Below, piece by piece: positions 8,976-18,810 of a stretch of 64,000 nt of DNA (within the stretch, counting starts at the first letter, position 1; every line of letters begins with the position of its first letter). The translations under genes were made by a program, and so were the position numbers. Below the pieces are notes generated by a model. It was not told the origin of the DNA. It saw nothing but the letters and a program-made list of their open reading frames with translations, and searched no databases. The DNA comes from Streptomyces sp. MP131-18 (GTDB lineage: Bacteria > Actinomycetota > Actinomycetes > Streptomycetales > Streptomycetaceae), in assembly GCF_001984575.1 (NCBI RefSeq), contig NZ_LZNS01000001.1, positions 3,182,715 through 3,246,714 of the forward strand. Reading direction: 5' to 3'.

Positions 8976-9560
8976 ATGAGAGTTCTTGTGATCGGGGCAA
9001 CCGGAACGGTCGGCAGTGCTGTCGCAGGCGCGTTGGAGGCATCTCATCAGGTCGTGAAAGCTTCGCGTAAAGGCCCGGTGAAAGCGGATCTGGCAGACCC
9101 TTCCTCCCTGGATGCGCTCTTCACCCAGGTGCGGGACCTGGACGCGGTGGTGTGCTGCGCCGCCAGCGGCCCGCTGGTGGACTTGGCTTCCGCGACGGAT
9201 GACGAGATCGCCGCGGGAATGCGGGGCAAGCTCCTGGGACAGGTCGCCCTTGCCCGGCGAGCCGTGCGCCACCTCCGGGACGGCGGCTCCGTCACGCTGA
9301 CCGGAGGCACCTTCTCCGCTCCGTTGGCCGGCGGGTCGCTGGGGGCCCTCATCAACGCCGGCCTGGAGGGCTTCGTCCGCAACGCGGCCGGTGAAGTGCC
9401 GCGGAAACTGCGTATCAATCTCATCAGCCCTGGGTGGATCAAGGAAACCCTGGAAAGCATGGGCATGGACTCCGCCGAAGGTACTCCCGTCGCCGAGGTG
9501 GCCCGCGCGTACGTGGAGGCCGTGGAGGGCACCGCGCACGGCCGGACCATACGTCCGTAG
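8976..9560 (+). CDS. Short-chain dehydrogenase/reductase, atypical (no YxxxK)
   Basis: A 194-residue SDR with the nucleotide-binding motif [12 protein letters not shown] at the very N terminus. An LTGGTFSAP segment follows where the catalytic serine region lies. The canonical YxxxK pair is not present: the stretch reads [19 protein letters not shown]. Small SDRs of this kind are common in actinomycetes and their substrates are unknown. The protein ends with the usual RTIRP tail. Either ATG (8964 or 8976) could start translation; 8976 places the Rossmann motif at residue 3. Confidence 0.85.
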   Translation: MRVLVIGATGTVGSAVAGALEASHQVVKASRKGPVKADLADPSSLDALFTQVRDLDAVVCCAASGPLVDLASATDDEIAAGMRGKLLGQVALARRAVRHLRDGGSVTLTGGTFSAPLAGGSLGALINAGLEGFVRNAAGEVPRKLRINLISPGWIKETLESMGMDSAEGTPVAEVARAYVEAVEGTAHGRTIRP

Positions 9561-9684
9561 CCGCGGTCGAGGCGGGAAGGCGAGGGGCCGCGACGGCCGG
9601 GGGCGCTCCGGTGGCGGGACTGCGGCGGGTGCGGTAGCCATGGGAGGGGGCGTTCGCGAATGTGGTGAGGCGAGGAGCCGCGGC

Positions 9685-11343
9685 ATGACCGATGTGTCCA
9701 GCAAGGGACCGGAGCCGAGTGACGAGCGGAAGGTGCTGACCAACCGGCAGGGCCACCCGGTCTACGACAATCAGAACCAGCGCACGGTGGGGGCCCGGGG
9801 CCCGGCGACGCTGGAGAATTATCAATTCCTGGAAAAGATCAGCCACTTCGACCGGGAGCGCGTGCCCGAGCGGGTGGTCCACGCACGCGGCGTCACCGCC
9901 TACGGCTACTTCGAGTCCTACGGCGCCTGGGGCGAGGAGCCCATCGCTCGGCACACGCGGGCGAAGCTGTTCCAGGAACGGGGCAAGCGCACCGACGTCG
10001 CCGTCCGGTTCTCGACCGTCATCGGGGGCCGCGATTCCGCGGAGACGGCCAGGGACCCGCGGGGATTCGCGGTCAAGTTCTACACCGAGGAGGGCAACTG
10101 GGACCTCGTCGGAAACAATCTCGGTGTCTTCTTCATCCGCGACGCCATCAAGTTCCCCGACGTCATCCATGCGCTCAAGCCCGATCCCGTATCGCACGAG
10201 CAGAAGCCGGCCCGCATCTTCGACTTCATGTCGCAGACACCGGAAAGCATGCACATGCTGGTCAATCTGTTCAGTCCGCGCGGCATTCCCGCCGACTACC
10301 GCCATATGCAGGGCTTCGGTGTCAACACCTACAAGTGGGTCAACGAGCAGGGCGAGACGAAACTCGTCAAGTACCACTGGATGCCCAAGCAGGGCGTGCG
10401 GTCCATGACCGAGGCGGACGCGGCGGCCATTCAGGCAAACGAGCTGGGGCACGCGACGAAAGACCTGTACGAGGCGATTCGCCGCGGCGACCACCCCGAG
10501 TGGGAGCTTCTCGTCCAGATGATGGACGACCACGAGCACCCGGAGCTGCACTTCGATCCGCTGGACGACACCAAGACGTGGCCGGAGCAGGAGTTCCCGC
10601 CCAGGCCGGTGGGCCGCATGGTGCTCGACCGGACGGTGGACAACTACTTCGCCGAGAACGAGCAGATCGCCTTCGGCACCGGTGTCCTGGTCGACGGCCT
10701 GGATTTCTCCGACGACAAAATGCTCGTGGGCCGCACCTTCTCCTACAGCGACACTCAGCGCTACCGCGTCGGCGCCAACTACCTGCAATTGCCCGTGAAC
10801 GCCGCGAAGGGTGCCGCGGTGCGCACCAACCAGCGCGACGGCCAGATGGCGACCGGTGTAGACGATTCCGGGGCGAATCCGGAGGTCAACTACGAGCCGT
10901 CCATCACCGGAGGGCTCCGCGAGGCCGAGTACCGCACGACCGACGACCAGGGCCCGGAGATCCGCGGCCGCGTCACGCGCAAGCGCATCCCCCGGACGAA
11001 CGATTACCAGCAGGCCGGCCAGCGCTACCTGCTGATGGAGCAGTGGGAGCAGGACGACCTGGTGCACAACATGGTGACGCTGCTCGCCCAGTGCGACCGG
11101 CCGGTCCAGGAGCGGATGGTGTGGCACTTCCTGCTGGTGGAGAACGAGTTGGGGCTGCGTGTCGGCGAAGGGCTCGGTATCCCCGCGGACGCGGTTCGTC
11201 AGCTGCCGCCGCTGGCCTCGCAGACCCTCACGGAGGAGGACGAGCAGCGTCTGGCGCGGCTCGGGGACAACCCGCCGCGCGACGTGGCCGGACTCACGAT
11301 GACGCACTGCGTTCCCGACGAACGGCACGTGGTCAGGCGCTGA
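9685..11343 (+). CDS. katA: Haem catalase (monofunctional)
   Basis: A 552-residue clade-3-like catalase that disproportionates hydrogen peroxide in the cytoplasm. Visible landmarks are the active-site signature [15 protein letters not shown] with His66, the distal Asn pair in [12 protein letters not shown] (Asn144/145), and the proximal haem ligand Tyr354 in [14 protein letters not shown]. The C-terminal helical tail ends in a Cys- and His-containing stretch. ATG at 9685 is supported by GAGGAG nine bases upstream; the frame is open further upstream without similarity. It is closed by a long palindromic terminator shared with the convergent gene. No dedicated regulator is adjacent, so control is probably elsewhere. 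The symbol follows the family, not a proven orthology. Confidence 0.95.
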   Translation: MTDVSSKGPEPSDERKVLTNRQGHPVYDNQNQRTVGARGPATLENYQFLEKISHFDRERVPERVVHARGVTAYGYFESYGAWGEEPIARHTRAKLFQERGKRTDVAVRFSTVIGGRDSAETARDPRGFAVKFYTEEGNWDLVGNNLGVFFIRDAIKFPDVIHALKPDPVSHEQKPARIFDFMSQTPESMHMLVNLFSPRGIPADYRHMQGFGVNTYKWVNEQGETKLVKYHWMPKQGVRSMTEADAAAIQANELGHATKDLYEAIRRGDHPEWELLVQMMDDHEHPELHFDPLDDTKTWPEQEFPPRPVGRMVLDRTVDNYFAENEQIAFGTGVLVDGLDFSDDKMLVGRTFSYSDTQRYRVGANYLQLPVNAAKGAAVRTNQRDGQMATGVDDSGANPEVNYEPSITGGLREAEYRTTDDQGPEIRGRVTRKRIPRTNDYQQAGQRYLLMEQWEQDDLVHNMVTLLAQCDRPVQERMVWHFLLVENELGLRVGEGLGIPADAVRQLPPLASQTLTEEDEQRLARLGDNPPRDVAGLTMTHCVPDERHVVRR

Positions 11344-11352
11344 GCCGTACGG

Positions 11353-11400
11353 CGACGGCGGGACCTGGCCCGCGGGGGCGGGGGTCAGGTCCCGCCGTCG
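11353..11400. terminator. Bidirectional terminator, 15-bp perfect stem
   Basis: CGACGGCGGGACCTG (11353-11367) pairs perfectly with 11386-11400 around an 18-base G-rich loop. It sits between the convergent ends of the catalase gene and the winged-helix gene. Its right arm lies inside the last codons of the latter. Confidence 0.85.
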
Positions 11401-12479
11401 AGGTGGACGTGCTCGATGCCTTCGTCGAGGAAAACGGTCAGGTCCCGGGCTTCGGCGCGGACGGCCTCCCGTTCCGGGGCGGTGAGGCGGCGGAGTGGGC
11501 TGATGTGGAGTTGGCCGTTGCGCACGGCCCAGGTAGCGGCGACGCGTCCGTCGACAAGGACCACGCGGTGGCCCGCGACGGACAGCCCGAGATGAGGGGC
11601 GTCGATGATGCGGCTGCGGTCGTGGTAGCCGAGGATGGCATTGTCGAAGGCCGGCAGGAACCGGACGGGGGCCGGGGTGTCGGGGTGGGGGCGGGGTGCG
11701 TCGGGGAGATCGAGTAGTTCGCGGCCGCGTTCGTCGCGGAAGACGACGAGTTCTTCCCGGGCGGCTCTGACAGCGGCGGGCAGGCCGGCGAGGCCGCACC
11801 AGGCGCGCAGGTCCGCGCCGGCGGCGGGCCCGTGGGCGGCGAGGTAGCGGCGTAGCAGCTGCTGCCCGACGGGATCGCTGTCCTCGGCGGGCAGGGGGGC
11901 GACGTCCCGTCCCAGCCAGGTGGCCAACGGCAGGTTGCGGACGCCGGCGGTCCGGTGCCACAGGCCGCGGGGCGGGAGCTGGACCATGGGGATGAGGGCT
12001 GCGACGAGCAGCTCGCCCAGGGCGCGGCGCGGTGGGCCGGGCCAGCGGCCTTCGATGGCCTGGACGAGCTCGCGCATGGTGCGGGGCCGCTGGTCGGCCA
12101 GGACCGCGCGGCCCGCGGCGGCGAGCTCGGCCACGTCGATACCGGCCAGTTCACGGCGGTAGGTGCCCAGCACGCGCTGGCGCAGCATGGTGTCGTGGCG
12201 GGCCCGCCAGGCGAGCGCGTCGTCGGCGGTGACGAGGTGGACGGTGCGGCGCATCAGATGCGTGCGCACCACCGTGCGGCCGGTCAGCGCGTCGTCCAGC
12301 TGCCCGGGCTCGAAGCCGGCCAGGCGGGACCACAGCCCGATGAACGGTTCCTGTGGTTCCTGCGCCTGCAAACCGCACAGGTGGGCCACCGCCTCGGGTA
12401 CGGATGTGCCGCTGCGCTCGAGCAGGTGCTGGCGGGCGAGGGTGGCGCGGTTGAGAGCTCGGCTGTCAAGGACGGTCAC
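11385..12479 (-). CDS. AlkZ/YcaQ-like winged-helix DNA-binding protein
   Basis: A 364-residue protein of the HTH_42 (DUF1006) superfamily, which includes the AlkZ interstrand-crosslink DNA glycosylases. Near the N terminus it has the QxQ motif (LCGLQAQEPQEPF) that is catalytic in AlkZ, then VVRTHLMRRTVHLVT and the C-terminal LPAFDNAILGYHDR and VDGRVAATW segments. In Streptomyces many paralogues exist, some resistance genes for DNA-alkylating products and some of unknown role. Specific glycosylase activity is therefore inferred. GTG at 12479 has GGGAG six bases upstream. Confidence 0.82.
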   Translation of the reverse strand: MTVLDSRALNRATLARQHLLERSGTSVPEAVAHLCGLQAQEPQEPFIGLWSRLAGFEPGQLDDALTGRTVVRTHLMRRTVHLVTADDALAWRARHDTMLRQRVLGTYRRELAGIDVAELAAAGRAVLADQRPRTMRELVQAIEGRWPGPPRRALGELLVAALIPMVQLPPRGLWHRTAGVRNLPLATWLGRDVAPLPAEDSDPVGQQLLRRYLAAHGPAAGADLRAWCGLAGLPAAVRAAREELVVFRDERGRELLDLPDAPRPHPDTPAPVRFLPAFDNAILGYHDRSRIIDAPHLGLSVAGHRVVLVDGRVAATWAVRNGQLHISPLRRLTAPEREAVRAEARDLTVFLDEGIEHVHLDGGT

Positions 12480-13035
12480 GGCGCTCCCGGGCCACGGCCG
12501 GCTCGTGGGCCTGGCGTCGTCGCGGGTCGGTGCGGTTGACGGAAGGGGTGGGCAGCAGACGTCCGGCGGACCGCCGTCGGTGCCGGACGGGACGTTCGCG
12601 TCGGTTTCCGGCTGCTTCGGCGAGGACGAGCAGCCGCTCGACCGCATCGGGCTTGCGCCCGCCGGTGAGGCGCCGCGAGACCGACTGGACTTCGACGCTT
12701 TCCGAGGCCGGCAGGTCGGAGGAGCCGGTCGCGCGGACGTTCCCGGCACGCACGAGGCCGGTGGGCGCGGAGCGGGCCCCGGCGACGTCGGCATGCGGGT
12801 CGGTGCGATGGAGCTGGTAGCGGTCGAGGCAGTCGGTCAATATCCGCATCCGCGAGCCCTCGCCGGTCGGTCCGTTGTACTCGGCCGCCGGCACGTCCTC
12901 GCCGCGGTGTCCTCCGAGGGCCTTCCCGACGCTCTCCTCGGTCTCGCCGTAGCCGTGGACGTCGGCGGTGTCGACGAAGTCGCTGCCCGGGCAGCAGGCG
13001 CTGACTTCGATGCCGGTCCCTCCCGGCTTCCGCAT
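12480..13035 (-). pseudogene. Aldo/keto reductase remnant with internal deletions
   Basis: One minus-strand reading frame keeps recognisable islands of the aldo/keto reductase family in the right order. An N-terminal GTGIEVSACCPG comes first, then FVDTADVHGYGETEESVGKAL. Next are DRYQLHRTDPHADVAG and VRATGSSDLPASESVEVQ, and finally RRKPDAVERL-like C-terminal residues. The segments between them are missing. About 30 residues are lost between the first two blocks, the EESLRRLGTDYIDL block is shortened, and most of the barrel's second half is gone. A functional enzyme of about 330 residues has been reduced to roughly 180 codons. It lies between two intact genes and is flanked by a strong terminator. 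Confidence 0.75.
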
Positions 13036-13077
13036 CCGCACGGTGACCCGCTTCCTTTCCCTGCTCCACATGCTCGG

Positions 13078-13123
13078 TGCCTGCGCCGTCCGGGCCACCG
13101 CGGCCGCCCGGACGGCGCAGGCA
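13078..13123. terminator. Palindromic terminator, 18-bp perfect stem
   Basis: Positions 13078-13095 pair base for base with 13106-13123 around a 10-base loop. It lies 18 bp beyond the stop of the minus-strand VOC gene and probably ends its transcript. Confidence 0.85.
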
Positions 13124-13140
13124 TGTCAGGTTCGGCCGGA

Positions 13141-13563
13141 TCAGCCGTTGTACGGGGCGGCGACGTCCAGGACCCAGGTGACGCCGAACCGGTCGGTGAG
13201 CATGCCGTACAGCGGCGCCCACTGCGAAGGCTCCAGCGGATGCACGACGGTCGAGCCCTCGGCGAGCCTGCCCCACAGGGCGCTGATCTCCTCGGCGTCG
13301 TCACCGCGCACGGAGACGAAGAACGGGTTCTCGCCCTGGTGCCAAGGCAGTTGCGAGGGCACGTCGTAGGCCATGACGTGGAAGCCGTTGTCGCCGGCCA
13401 CCTCGCCCCACGTCACCCAGTCCGCCTCGCTCTCGTGTCGCACGGCACCCGAGTCCTTGTAGGTGACCACGACAGTACGTCCGCCGAAGACGGACTGGTA
13501 GAAGTCCAGCGCCTCACGTGCGGTGCCCCGGAAGTTCAGGTGAGTGGTGGTCGTGACGGACAT
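13141..13563 (-). CDS. VOC-superfamily (PhnB/glyoxalase-like) protein
   Basis: A 140-residue single vicinal-oxygen-chelate fold protein of the PhnB-like group. It begins THLNFRGTAREALDFYQSVFGG and ends GMLTDRFGVTWVLDVAAPY, both family hallmarks. The WALPYGMLTD-like segment reads WAPLYGMLTDRFG. Such proteins are often annotated as glyoxalase/bleomycin-resistance relatives, but most have no known substrate. The ATG has an excellent AAGGAG site. It is divergent from a WYL regulator across 127 bp, a pairing seen widely in actinomycetes and consistent with control by that regulator. Confidence 0.9.
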   Translation of the reverse strand: MSVTTTTHLNFRGTAREALDFYQSVFGGRTVVVTYKDSGAVRHESEADWVTWGEVAGDNGFHVMAYDVPSQLPWHQGENPFFVSVRGDDAEEISALWGRLAEGSTVVHPLEPSQWAPLYGMLTDRFGVTWVLDVAAPYNG

Positions 13564-13690
13564 GACCTGCTCCTTGCCTCGATGTGACTGACGCATGCGC
13601 CACGGGTGGCGCCGCCCCGAACGGCTCGTGAGCCACCATGGCGCAGGTAGCGGACAGGTAGTGTCCTCTACTGCGGGGAGAATGGATTCC

Positions 13691-14731
13691 ATGCACAAAA
13701 CGTCCTCCCGGCTGCTCGCGCTGCTCTCGCTGCTTCAGACGCACCGTGACTGGTCCGGCGAGGACCTCGCCGAGCGGCTCGCCATCACCTCGCGCACCGT
13801 GCGCCGTGACATCGACCGCCTGCGCGAGCTCGGCTACCTGATCACGACCGTCAAGGGACCGGCCGGCGGCTACCGCCTGGCGGCCGGCGCTCACCTGCCA
13901 CCCATGCTGTTCGACGACGACCAGGCCGTCGCCCTGGCGGTCGCGCTCCAGACCGCAGCCACCGGCACCACCGCAGCCTCCGGCACAGCCGGCACAGCCG
14001 TCGCCGAAGACGCCATCCGCGCCCTGGTCACCCTCCGCCAGGTCATGCCGCCCCGCCTGCGCCACCGCATAGACCTGCTGCGTCTCACCACCGTCGCCGT
14101 CCAACCGCCCGCGGCCGGCGCCGATCCCCAGGTCGACGCCCAGCTCCTGACGGACCTCGGTCGCGTCATCCACGCCCGCGAGGAACTGCGCTTCGACTAC
14201 GCGCCCGGCCCGGCCACCGCGCCCGACAGCCTCCGCCGCGTACAACCCCACTCCCTGGTCACCTGGCGCGGTCGCTGGTACCTCGTGGCCTGGGACCTCG
14301 ACCGCGAGGACTGGCGCACCTTCCGCGCCGACCGCATCAGGCCCCGCACACCCACCGGCCCCCGCTTCGCCCCGCGCGAACTCCCCGGCGGCAACGTCTC
14401 CGCCTTCGTCATCAGCCGATTCCGCGGCAACGACGGCACCACCACCGACTGGCCCTGCCAGGGCGAAGTCGTCCTCCACCTGCCGGCCGCCGACGTCGCG
14501 CCCTTCGCCCAGGACGGAATCGTCGAGGAACGCGGCCCCCACCACTGCCGGCTCACCCTCGGCTCCTGGTCATGGACCGGACTTGCCGCCGCCATCGGCC
14601 GCTTCGACACCGAGGTCGAAGTCATCGGCCCGCCCCAACTGGCCACCGCCTTCGCCGACCTCGCCGCCCGCTACGCCCGCGCCGCACGCGCCCCACACGC
14701 CCCACGCGTCACGGGAGGGGCTGTCGAGTGA
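13691..14731 (+). CDS. YafY-type WYL-domain transcriptional regulator
   Basis: A 346-residue regulator. The N-terminal winged HTH has the sequence SGEDLAERLAITSRTVRRDIDR, followed by RELGYLITTVKGPAGGYRL. The central WYL domain (about residues 145-230) contains WRGRWYLVAWDLDREDWRTFRADRI. The WCX C-terminal domain completes the protein. WYL domains bind small ligands or nucleic acids and tune DNA binding. ATG 13691 is preferred over ATG 13682 because GGGGAG ends ten bases before it. It is divergent from the VOC gene, its probable target. The alanine/threonine-rich stretch near residues 90-105 is low complexity. Confidence 0.88.
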   Translation: MHKTSSRLLALLSLLQTHRDWSGEDLAERLAITSRTVRRDIDRLRELGYLITTVKGPAGGYRLAAGAHLPPMLFDDDQAVALAVALQTAATGTTAASGTAGTAVAEDAIRALVTLRQVMPPRLRHRIDLLRLTTVAVQPPAAGADPQVDAQLLTDLGRVIHAREELRFDYAPGPATAPDSLRRVQPHSLVTWRGRWYLVAWDLDREDWRTFRADRIRPRTPTGPRFAPRELPGGNVSAFVISRFRGNDGTTTDWPCQGEVVLHLPAADVAPFAQDGIVEERGPHHCRLTLGSWSWTGLAAAIGRFDTEVEVIGPPQLATAFADLAARYARAARAPHAPRVTGGAVE

Positions 14732-14818
14732 ACACGCGGCGCATGAGGTGACCCCGGCGACGGCTCCCCGCATCCGAGCCCGGGACGGGCGTCCGACGAG
14801 GCATTTTGTCCCAAGGCA

Positions 14819-14930
14819 TTGAAATCGATTCCACCCCTGTGCATCCTTCCCTCCTAGAACTCGCAGCCAGATGAGTGAAATCGATTTTTCGCGACCTCGT
14901 CCTTCCCTTGTGCACGTCCTTCTAGGAGTT
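14819..14930 (+). promoter_or_regulatory. Candidate LacI-type operators upstream of the sugar operon
   Basis: GAAATCGATT occurs at 14821-14830 and again at 14877-14886, 56 bp apart. Both are built around the central CG that LacI-family operators usually have, and the second extends as AAATCGATTTTT. A further inverted pair, TCCTAGAA (14852-14859) and TTCTAGGA (14920-14927), brackets the start region. The spacing would allow looping by a LacI-family repressor, but no such gene is in the window. The sugar operon starts at 14936. Confidence 0.55.
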
Positions 14931-14935
14931 CGCCC

Positions 14936-17473
14936 ATGGAGATGCGTCCCGCGTCCGGAACGAACCCCCACGACCACCGCGCCGTCGCCGAGACCTGGCC
15001 GGTCGTCCGCCGCTACCGCGGCCGGGACCTGGCCCACATCGCCATGCCGGTCGGTGGCGTCGGCACCGGTTGCATCAGCCTGGGCGGACGTGGACAGCTC
15101 CGCGACTGGGAACTGTTCAACCGCCCCGCCAAGGGCTTCACGCCCGACACCTTCTTCGCGCTGCACGTCTCCGACGCCGCACCCGGCACCCCCGGCACCA
15201 CCCGGGTGCTGGAGGCGGCCCTGCTGGCGGAGGAGTACGCCGGTGGGCACGGCAGCCGATCCGCCCTGCACGGGCTGCCACGCTTCCGGCACGGTGAGTT
15301 CGCCGCCGCCTACCCCTTCGGGCAGGTCCGCCTGACCGACCCGGAGCTGCCCGTGGAGGCGGTGGTGTCCGCGTACAACCCGCTGATCCCCGGGGACGCG
15401 GACGCCAGCGGCCTGCCGCTGCTCGTCTACCGCGTCCGGGTGCGCAACACCGGTGGCGCGCCGCTTGAGGTGAGCCTCTGCGGCAGCCTCCAGCACGTCG
15501 CCGGCCGCCGCCCCACCGGCGAAGTGCCGGCGGGCAATCGGTTCGAACTGTCCCGCGACGGCGACGTCACCATGCTCGCCGGCGGTTGCGGGGAGGCGGT
15601 GGCCGAGGATGACGAGGCGCGGGGCAGCCTCGCCCTGGCCGCCGTCGGCACCCCGGTCACCAGCCACCGGCGCACCTGGGCGGATCGTTCCTGGGGCGAC
15701 TCGCTGCTCGAGTTCTGGGACGACTTCGCCGACGACGGCCAACTCGACGAGCCCGCCGCTCCGGACGAGGGCGCCCGGGTGCCGACCGGTTCGCTGGTCG
15801 TGGGCGCGTCGCTGCCGCCGGGCGGCGAGGCGGAGTTCACCTTCCTGATCGCCTGGCACTTCCCCAACCGGCGGGCCTGGACCCATCGTCCCGCCCCCGC
15901 CCCGGTCCACGGGCACGGCGGTCCTGTGGTCGGCAACCACTACGCCCGGCGGTTCGCCGACGCCGCCGAGGTGGTGCGTCAGGCCGTCCCGGAGCTGGCC
16001 GCCTACGAACGCCGCACCCGCGCCTACGTGGAGACCGTCACCGGCTCCGATCTGCCGGTGTCCGTGCAGGACGCGGTGCTGTCGAACGCCGCCGTGCTGA
16101 AGTCGCCGACGTGCTTCCGGATCGCCGACGGGACGTTCCTGGCCTGGGAGGGCACCAACGAGAACCACGGAAGCTGCCATGGCAGTTGCACCCACGTGTG
16201 GAACTACCAGTACGCGTTGGAACAGCTCTTCCCCGACCTGGCGTGGACGATGCGGGAGGTCGAGTTCGTCCACTCGCTGGACGAGCGCGGCATGATGAGC
16301 TTCCGCGCCGGACTGCCCCTGGCCACCGAGGGCACCGGCTGGCGGACGGCGGCTGCCGACGGACAGATGGGCGCGCTCGTCCGGCTGTACCGCACCTGGC
16401 AGCTCACCGGCCGGGACGACCTGCTGGCCCGGCACTGGCCGGCCGCGCGCCGGGCGCTGGAGTTCGCCTGGATTCCGCTCGGCTGGGACGCCGACCGCGA
16501 CGGCCTCATGGAAGGCTGCCAGCACAGCACCTCGGACGTGGAGTACTACGGGCCCAGCGGCGTCAACCAGTCCTGGTACCTGGCGGCGCTCGCCGCCTGC
16601 GCGCGGATGGCCGAGGCGGTGGGTGACACCGACTTCGCCGCCACCTGCGTGCGGGTCCTGCACAGCGGGGCCGCGAAGACCGACGCCGAACTGTTCAACG
16701 GCGAGTTCTACGAACACCGGGTGCTGCCCGCCGGCTCCGCCGACCGCATCGCCGAGGGACTGCGCATCCGCTACGCCGACGGTGACAACCCGGACGTCGG
16801 CTCCGACGACCTGATGGACCCCGACCTCCAGATCGGCCCCGGCTGCATGGCCGACCAGCTCGCCGGCCACGCCCTGGCTCTCTCCTGCGGTCTTGACGAC
16901 CGGCTGGATCGCGCCCACACCGCGACCGCCCTGGACAGCATCGTCCGGCACAACCACCGCGCGGGGTTCCACGGCCACTTCAACCACCTGCGCACCTACG
17001 CCCTCGGCGATGAACACGGGCTGCTCAACTGCACCTATCCGCACGGCGGTCGTCCGGAACGCCCCTTCCCGTACTGCAACGAGGTGTGGACCGGCGTGGA
17101 GTACACCGCGGCCGTCGCGCTCGCCGCACACGGTGAGCGGGAACGCGCCGAGCACGTGGTGGCCGACGTTCGCGCCCGCTACTCCGGGCGCACCCGCAAC
17201 CCCTTCGACGAGGTCGAGTGCGGGCACCACTACGTCCGTTCCATGGCCTCCTTCGGTCTGGCCCACGCCTGGTCCCGCACGGTGGTCGACGCGACCGCCC
17301 GGACCATCGAACTCGACCCGCTGCCGGGCCGCTGGCCGGTGATCGCCGGGACGCGGCTCGGCGTCGTCGAGGTGACCGCGCAGGCGGACGGACCGGCCGC
17401 GCGCCTCGTCGGCGCCGACGGGCCCGAGCCGTTCACCGTGGTGCTGCGCCCAGGGCCGGCCAGGAGAGGCTGA
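14936..17473 (+). CDS. GH116-like glycoside hydrolase (glucosylceramidase/beta-glucosidase type)
   Basis: An 845-residue protein with no signal peptide, so probably cytoplasmic. It has the N-terminal GH116-type beta domain (AMPVGGVGTGCISLGGRGQLRDWELFNRP) and an (alpha/alpha)6 catalytic domain from about residue 370. Within it are GTNENHGSCHGSCTHVWNYQ (about 405) and EGCQHSTSDVEYYGPSGVNQ (about 525), then NEVWTGVEYTAAVALAAHG. The Asp in the second block is a candidate acid/base and the Asp/Glu residues of the first are candidates for the nucleophile. It starts an operon with an ABC importer two bases downstream, so it likely cleaves the imported beta-glycoside inside the cell. The exact sugar is unknown. 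Confidence 0.8.
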   Translation: MEMRPASGTNPHDHRAVAETWPVVRRYRGRDLAHIAMPVGGVGTGCISLGGRGQLRDWELFNRPAKGFTPDTFFALHVSDAAPGTPGTTRVLEAALLAEEYAGGHGSRSALHGLPRFRHGEFAAAYPFGQVRLTDPELPVEAVVSAYNPLIPGDADASGLPLLVYRVRVRNTGGAPLEVSLCGSLQHVAGRRPTGEVPAGNRFELSRDGDVTMLAGGCGEAVAEDDEARGSLALAAVGTPVTSHRRTWADRSWGDSLLEFWDDFADDGQLDEPAAPDEGARVPTGSLVVGASLPPGGEAEFTFLIAWHFPNRRAWTHRPAPAPVHGHGGPVVGNHYARRFADAAEVVRQAVPELAAYERRTRAYVETVTGSDLPVSVQDAVLSNAAVLKSPTCFRIADGTFLAWEGTNENHGSCHGSCTHVWNYQYALEQLFPDLAWTMREVEFVHSLDERGMMSFRAGLPLATEGTGWRTAAADGQMGALVRLYRTWQLTGRDDLLARHWPAARRALEFAWIPLGWDADRDGLMEGCQHSTSDVEYYGPSGVNQSWYLAALAACARMAEAVGDTDFAATCVRVLHSGAAKTDAELFNGEFYEHRVLPAGSADRIAEGLRIRYADGDNPDVGSDDLMDPDLQIGPGCMADQLAGHALALSCGLDDRLDRAHTATALDSIVRHNHRAGFHGHFNHLRTYALGDEHGLLNCTYPHGGRPERPFPYCNEVWTGVEYTAAVALAAHGERERAEHVVADVRARYSGRTRNPFDEVECGHHYVRSMASFGLAHAWSRTVVDATARTIELDPLPGRWPVIAGTRLGVVEVTAQADGPAARLVGADGPEPFTVVLRPGPARRG

Positions 17474-17475
17474 TC

Positions 17476-18810
17476 ATGAGAGGAAGCGACCTCATGGACC
17501 CGCACGGGCCCGCTCACCTTCCGCGGCGCCGGGTGCTGCGCGCCACGGCCGCGGCCGCCGGCTCCCTCCCGCTGGTATCCGCCCTCACCTCCTGCATCAA
17601 TCTGGGAGTCGAGGGCTCGCCGCACGGACCGCTGGACGTGCTCTACCTGGGCGACGCCACCCAGCAGCAGTCGTTCGACCAGCTCTTCGACGCCTTCCGG
17701 GAGGCGCATCCGGACATCGAGTTGGAGGCCCGCGGCATCGCGGCCCCGAACTGGGGCACGTTCGCCAACACGGTCGCCACCCAGATCGCCGGGGGAAAGG
17801 TGCCCGACGTGGTCCAGGTGGCGACCGAGGGCCAGCGCCTCTTCGCCTCCAAGGGCCTGATGGAACCGCTGGACGACTACATCGCCAACGACCGCGCGCT
17901 GGTCGACGCGTACTTCGCGGATGTCGATCCGCAGTTGCGGACCTGGACCGAAACCTACAGCTCGACCGACGGGAAGACGTACTACATACCCGGCGGCTAC
18001 AACACCGCGGTGCTCTACTGCAACACCGAGGTCTTCGAAGCGGCCGGGGTGGACCTTCCGACCCGGGAGTGGACCTGGGAGGAGTTCCGCCGGGCGGGTG
18101 TCCTGATCAAGGAGCGGACCGGGGCCTTCCTGATCCCGCTCGGCTTCGGCTTCCCGTTCATCGACATCATGCCCTGGCTGCTCACCAATGGGGCGAGCAC
18201 CCTCAACAGCACCTGGGACGAGGGCACTTTCGACAGCGAGGGAGCCGTGGAGGCCGCGGCTTTCGTCAAGGGGCTCATCGACGACGGTCTCTCACCGCAG
18301 CCGGGCGGAACGTTCGACGCGGTGGGGCAGCTCCGCAACAACGCGCTGGCCACCCTCGGCGGCGGCCGGTGGCCCACCCTCGACGTGCGCCGCCTCGACA
18401 TGCTCGACCGGGTGCGGATCGTGAGCTGGCCGGTCAACGCCGGCCACGGTTCCCCGGTCGGCTGGGACGGCTGGCCCATCCTGAAAGCCTCCCGGAAGAA
18501 GGAGAAGGCCTGGACTTTCCTCACCTGGCTGATGTCGGAGGAGGCGTCCGTCTTCTACGCGAGGAACGGCGGCTCGACGGTCCCCGCCCGCAACTCGGTC
18601 GCCACCGGCGCCCCGTTCCTCGACCAGGCGCCGCCGGGCACCGAGGCCCTGCCCGAGGCCATCACCTACGGCACCCCCATCCCCTCCCCCGAACGCGGCA
18701 GCGAGGTGCAGGACGCCATCAACCAGGGCTGGCAGGCCGCCATCACCGGGACGAAACCCGTGCGCGAGGCCCTTGAATCGGCCAACGAAAGGCTGGGAGG
18801 GCTGCTGTGA
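17476..18810 (+). CDS. ABC sugar transporter, solute-binding lipoprotein
   Basis: A 444-residue extracellular binding protein. The N terminus carries a Tat-type twin-arginine motif (PRRRVLRATAAAAG) and a lipobox LTSC with Cys40, so it should be exported folded and lipid-anchored. The mature part has the family-1 carbohydrate-binding-protein pattern: LFDAFREAHPDIELE, GGKVPDVVQVATEG, KTYYIPGGYNTAVLYCN, WTWEEFRRAG. AGGAGAGG precedes the ATG, which lies two bases after the hydrolase stop. It delivers a mono- or oligosaccharide to the two permeases downstream. Confidence 0.93.
   Translation: MRGSDLMDPHGPAHLPRRRVLRATAAAAGSLPLVSALTSCINLGVEGSPHGPLDVLYLGDATQQQSFDQLFDAFREAHPDIELEARGIAAPNWGTFANTVATQIAGGKVPDVVQVATEGQRLFASKGLMEPLDDYIANDRALVDAYFADVDPQLRTWTETYSSTDGKTYYIPGGYNTAVLYCNTEVFEAAGVDLPTREWTWEEFRRAGVLIKERTGAFLIPLGFGFPFIDIMPWLLTNGASTLNSTWDEGTFDSEGAVEAAAFVKGLIDDGLSPQPGGTFDAVGQLRNNALATLGGGRWPTLDVRRLDMLDRVRIVSWPVNAGHGSPVGWDGWPILKASRKKEKAWTFLTWLMSEEASVFYARNGGSTVPARNSVATGAPFLDQAPPGTEALPEAITYGTPIPSPERGSEVQDAINQGWQAAITGTKPVREALESANERLGGLL

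Noticed and set aside
9439..11961. 840-codon minus-strand open frame over the catalase
   Set aside because: High GC keeps the antisense frame open; the plus strand is a canonical catalase.
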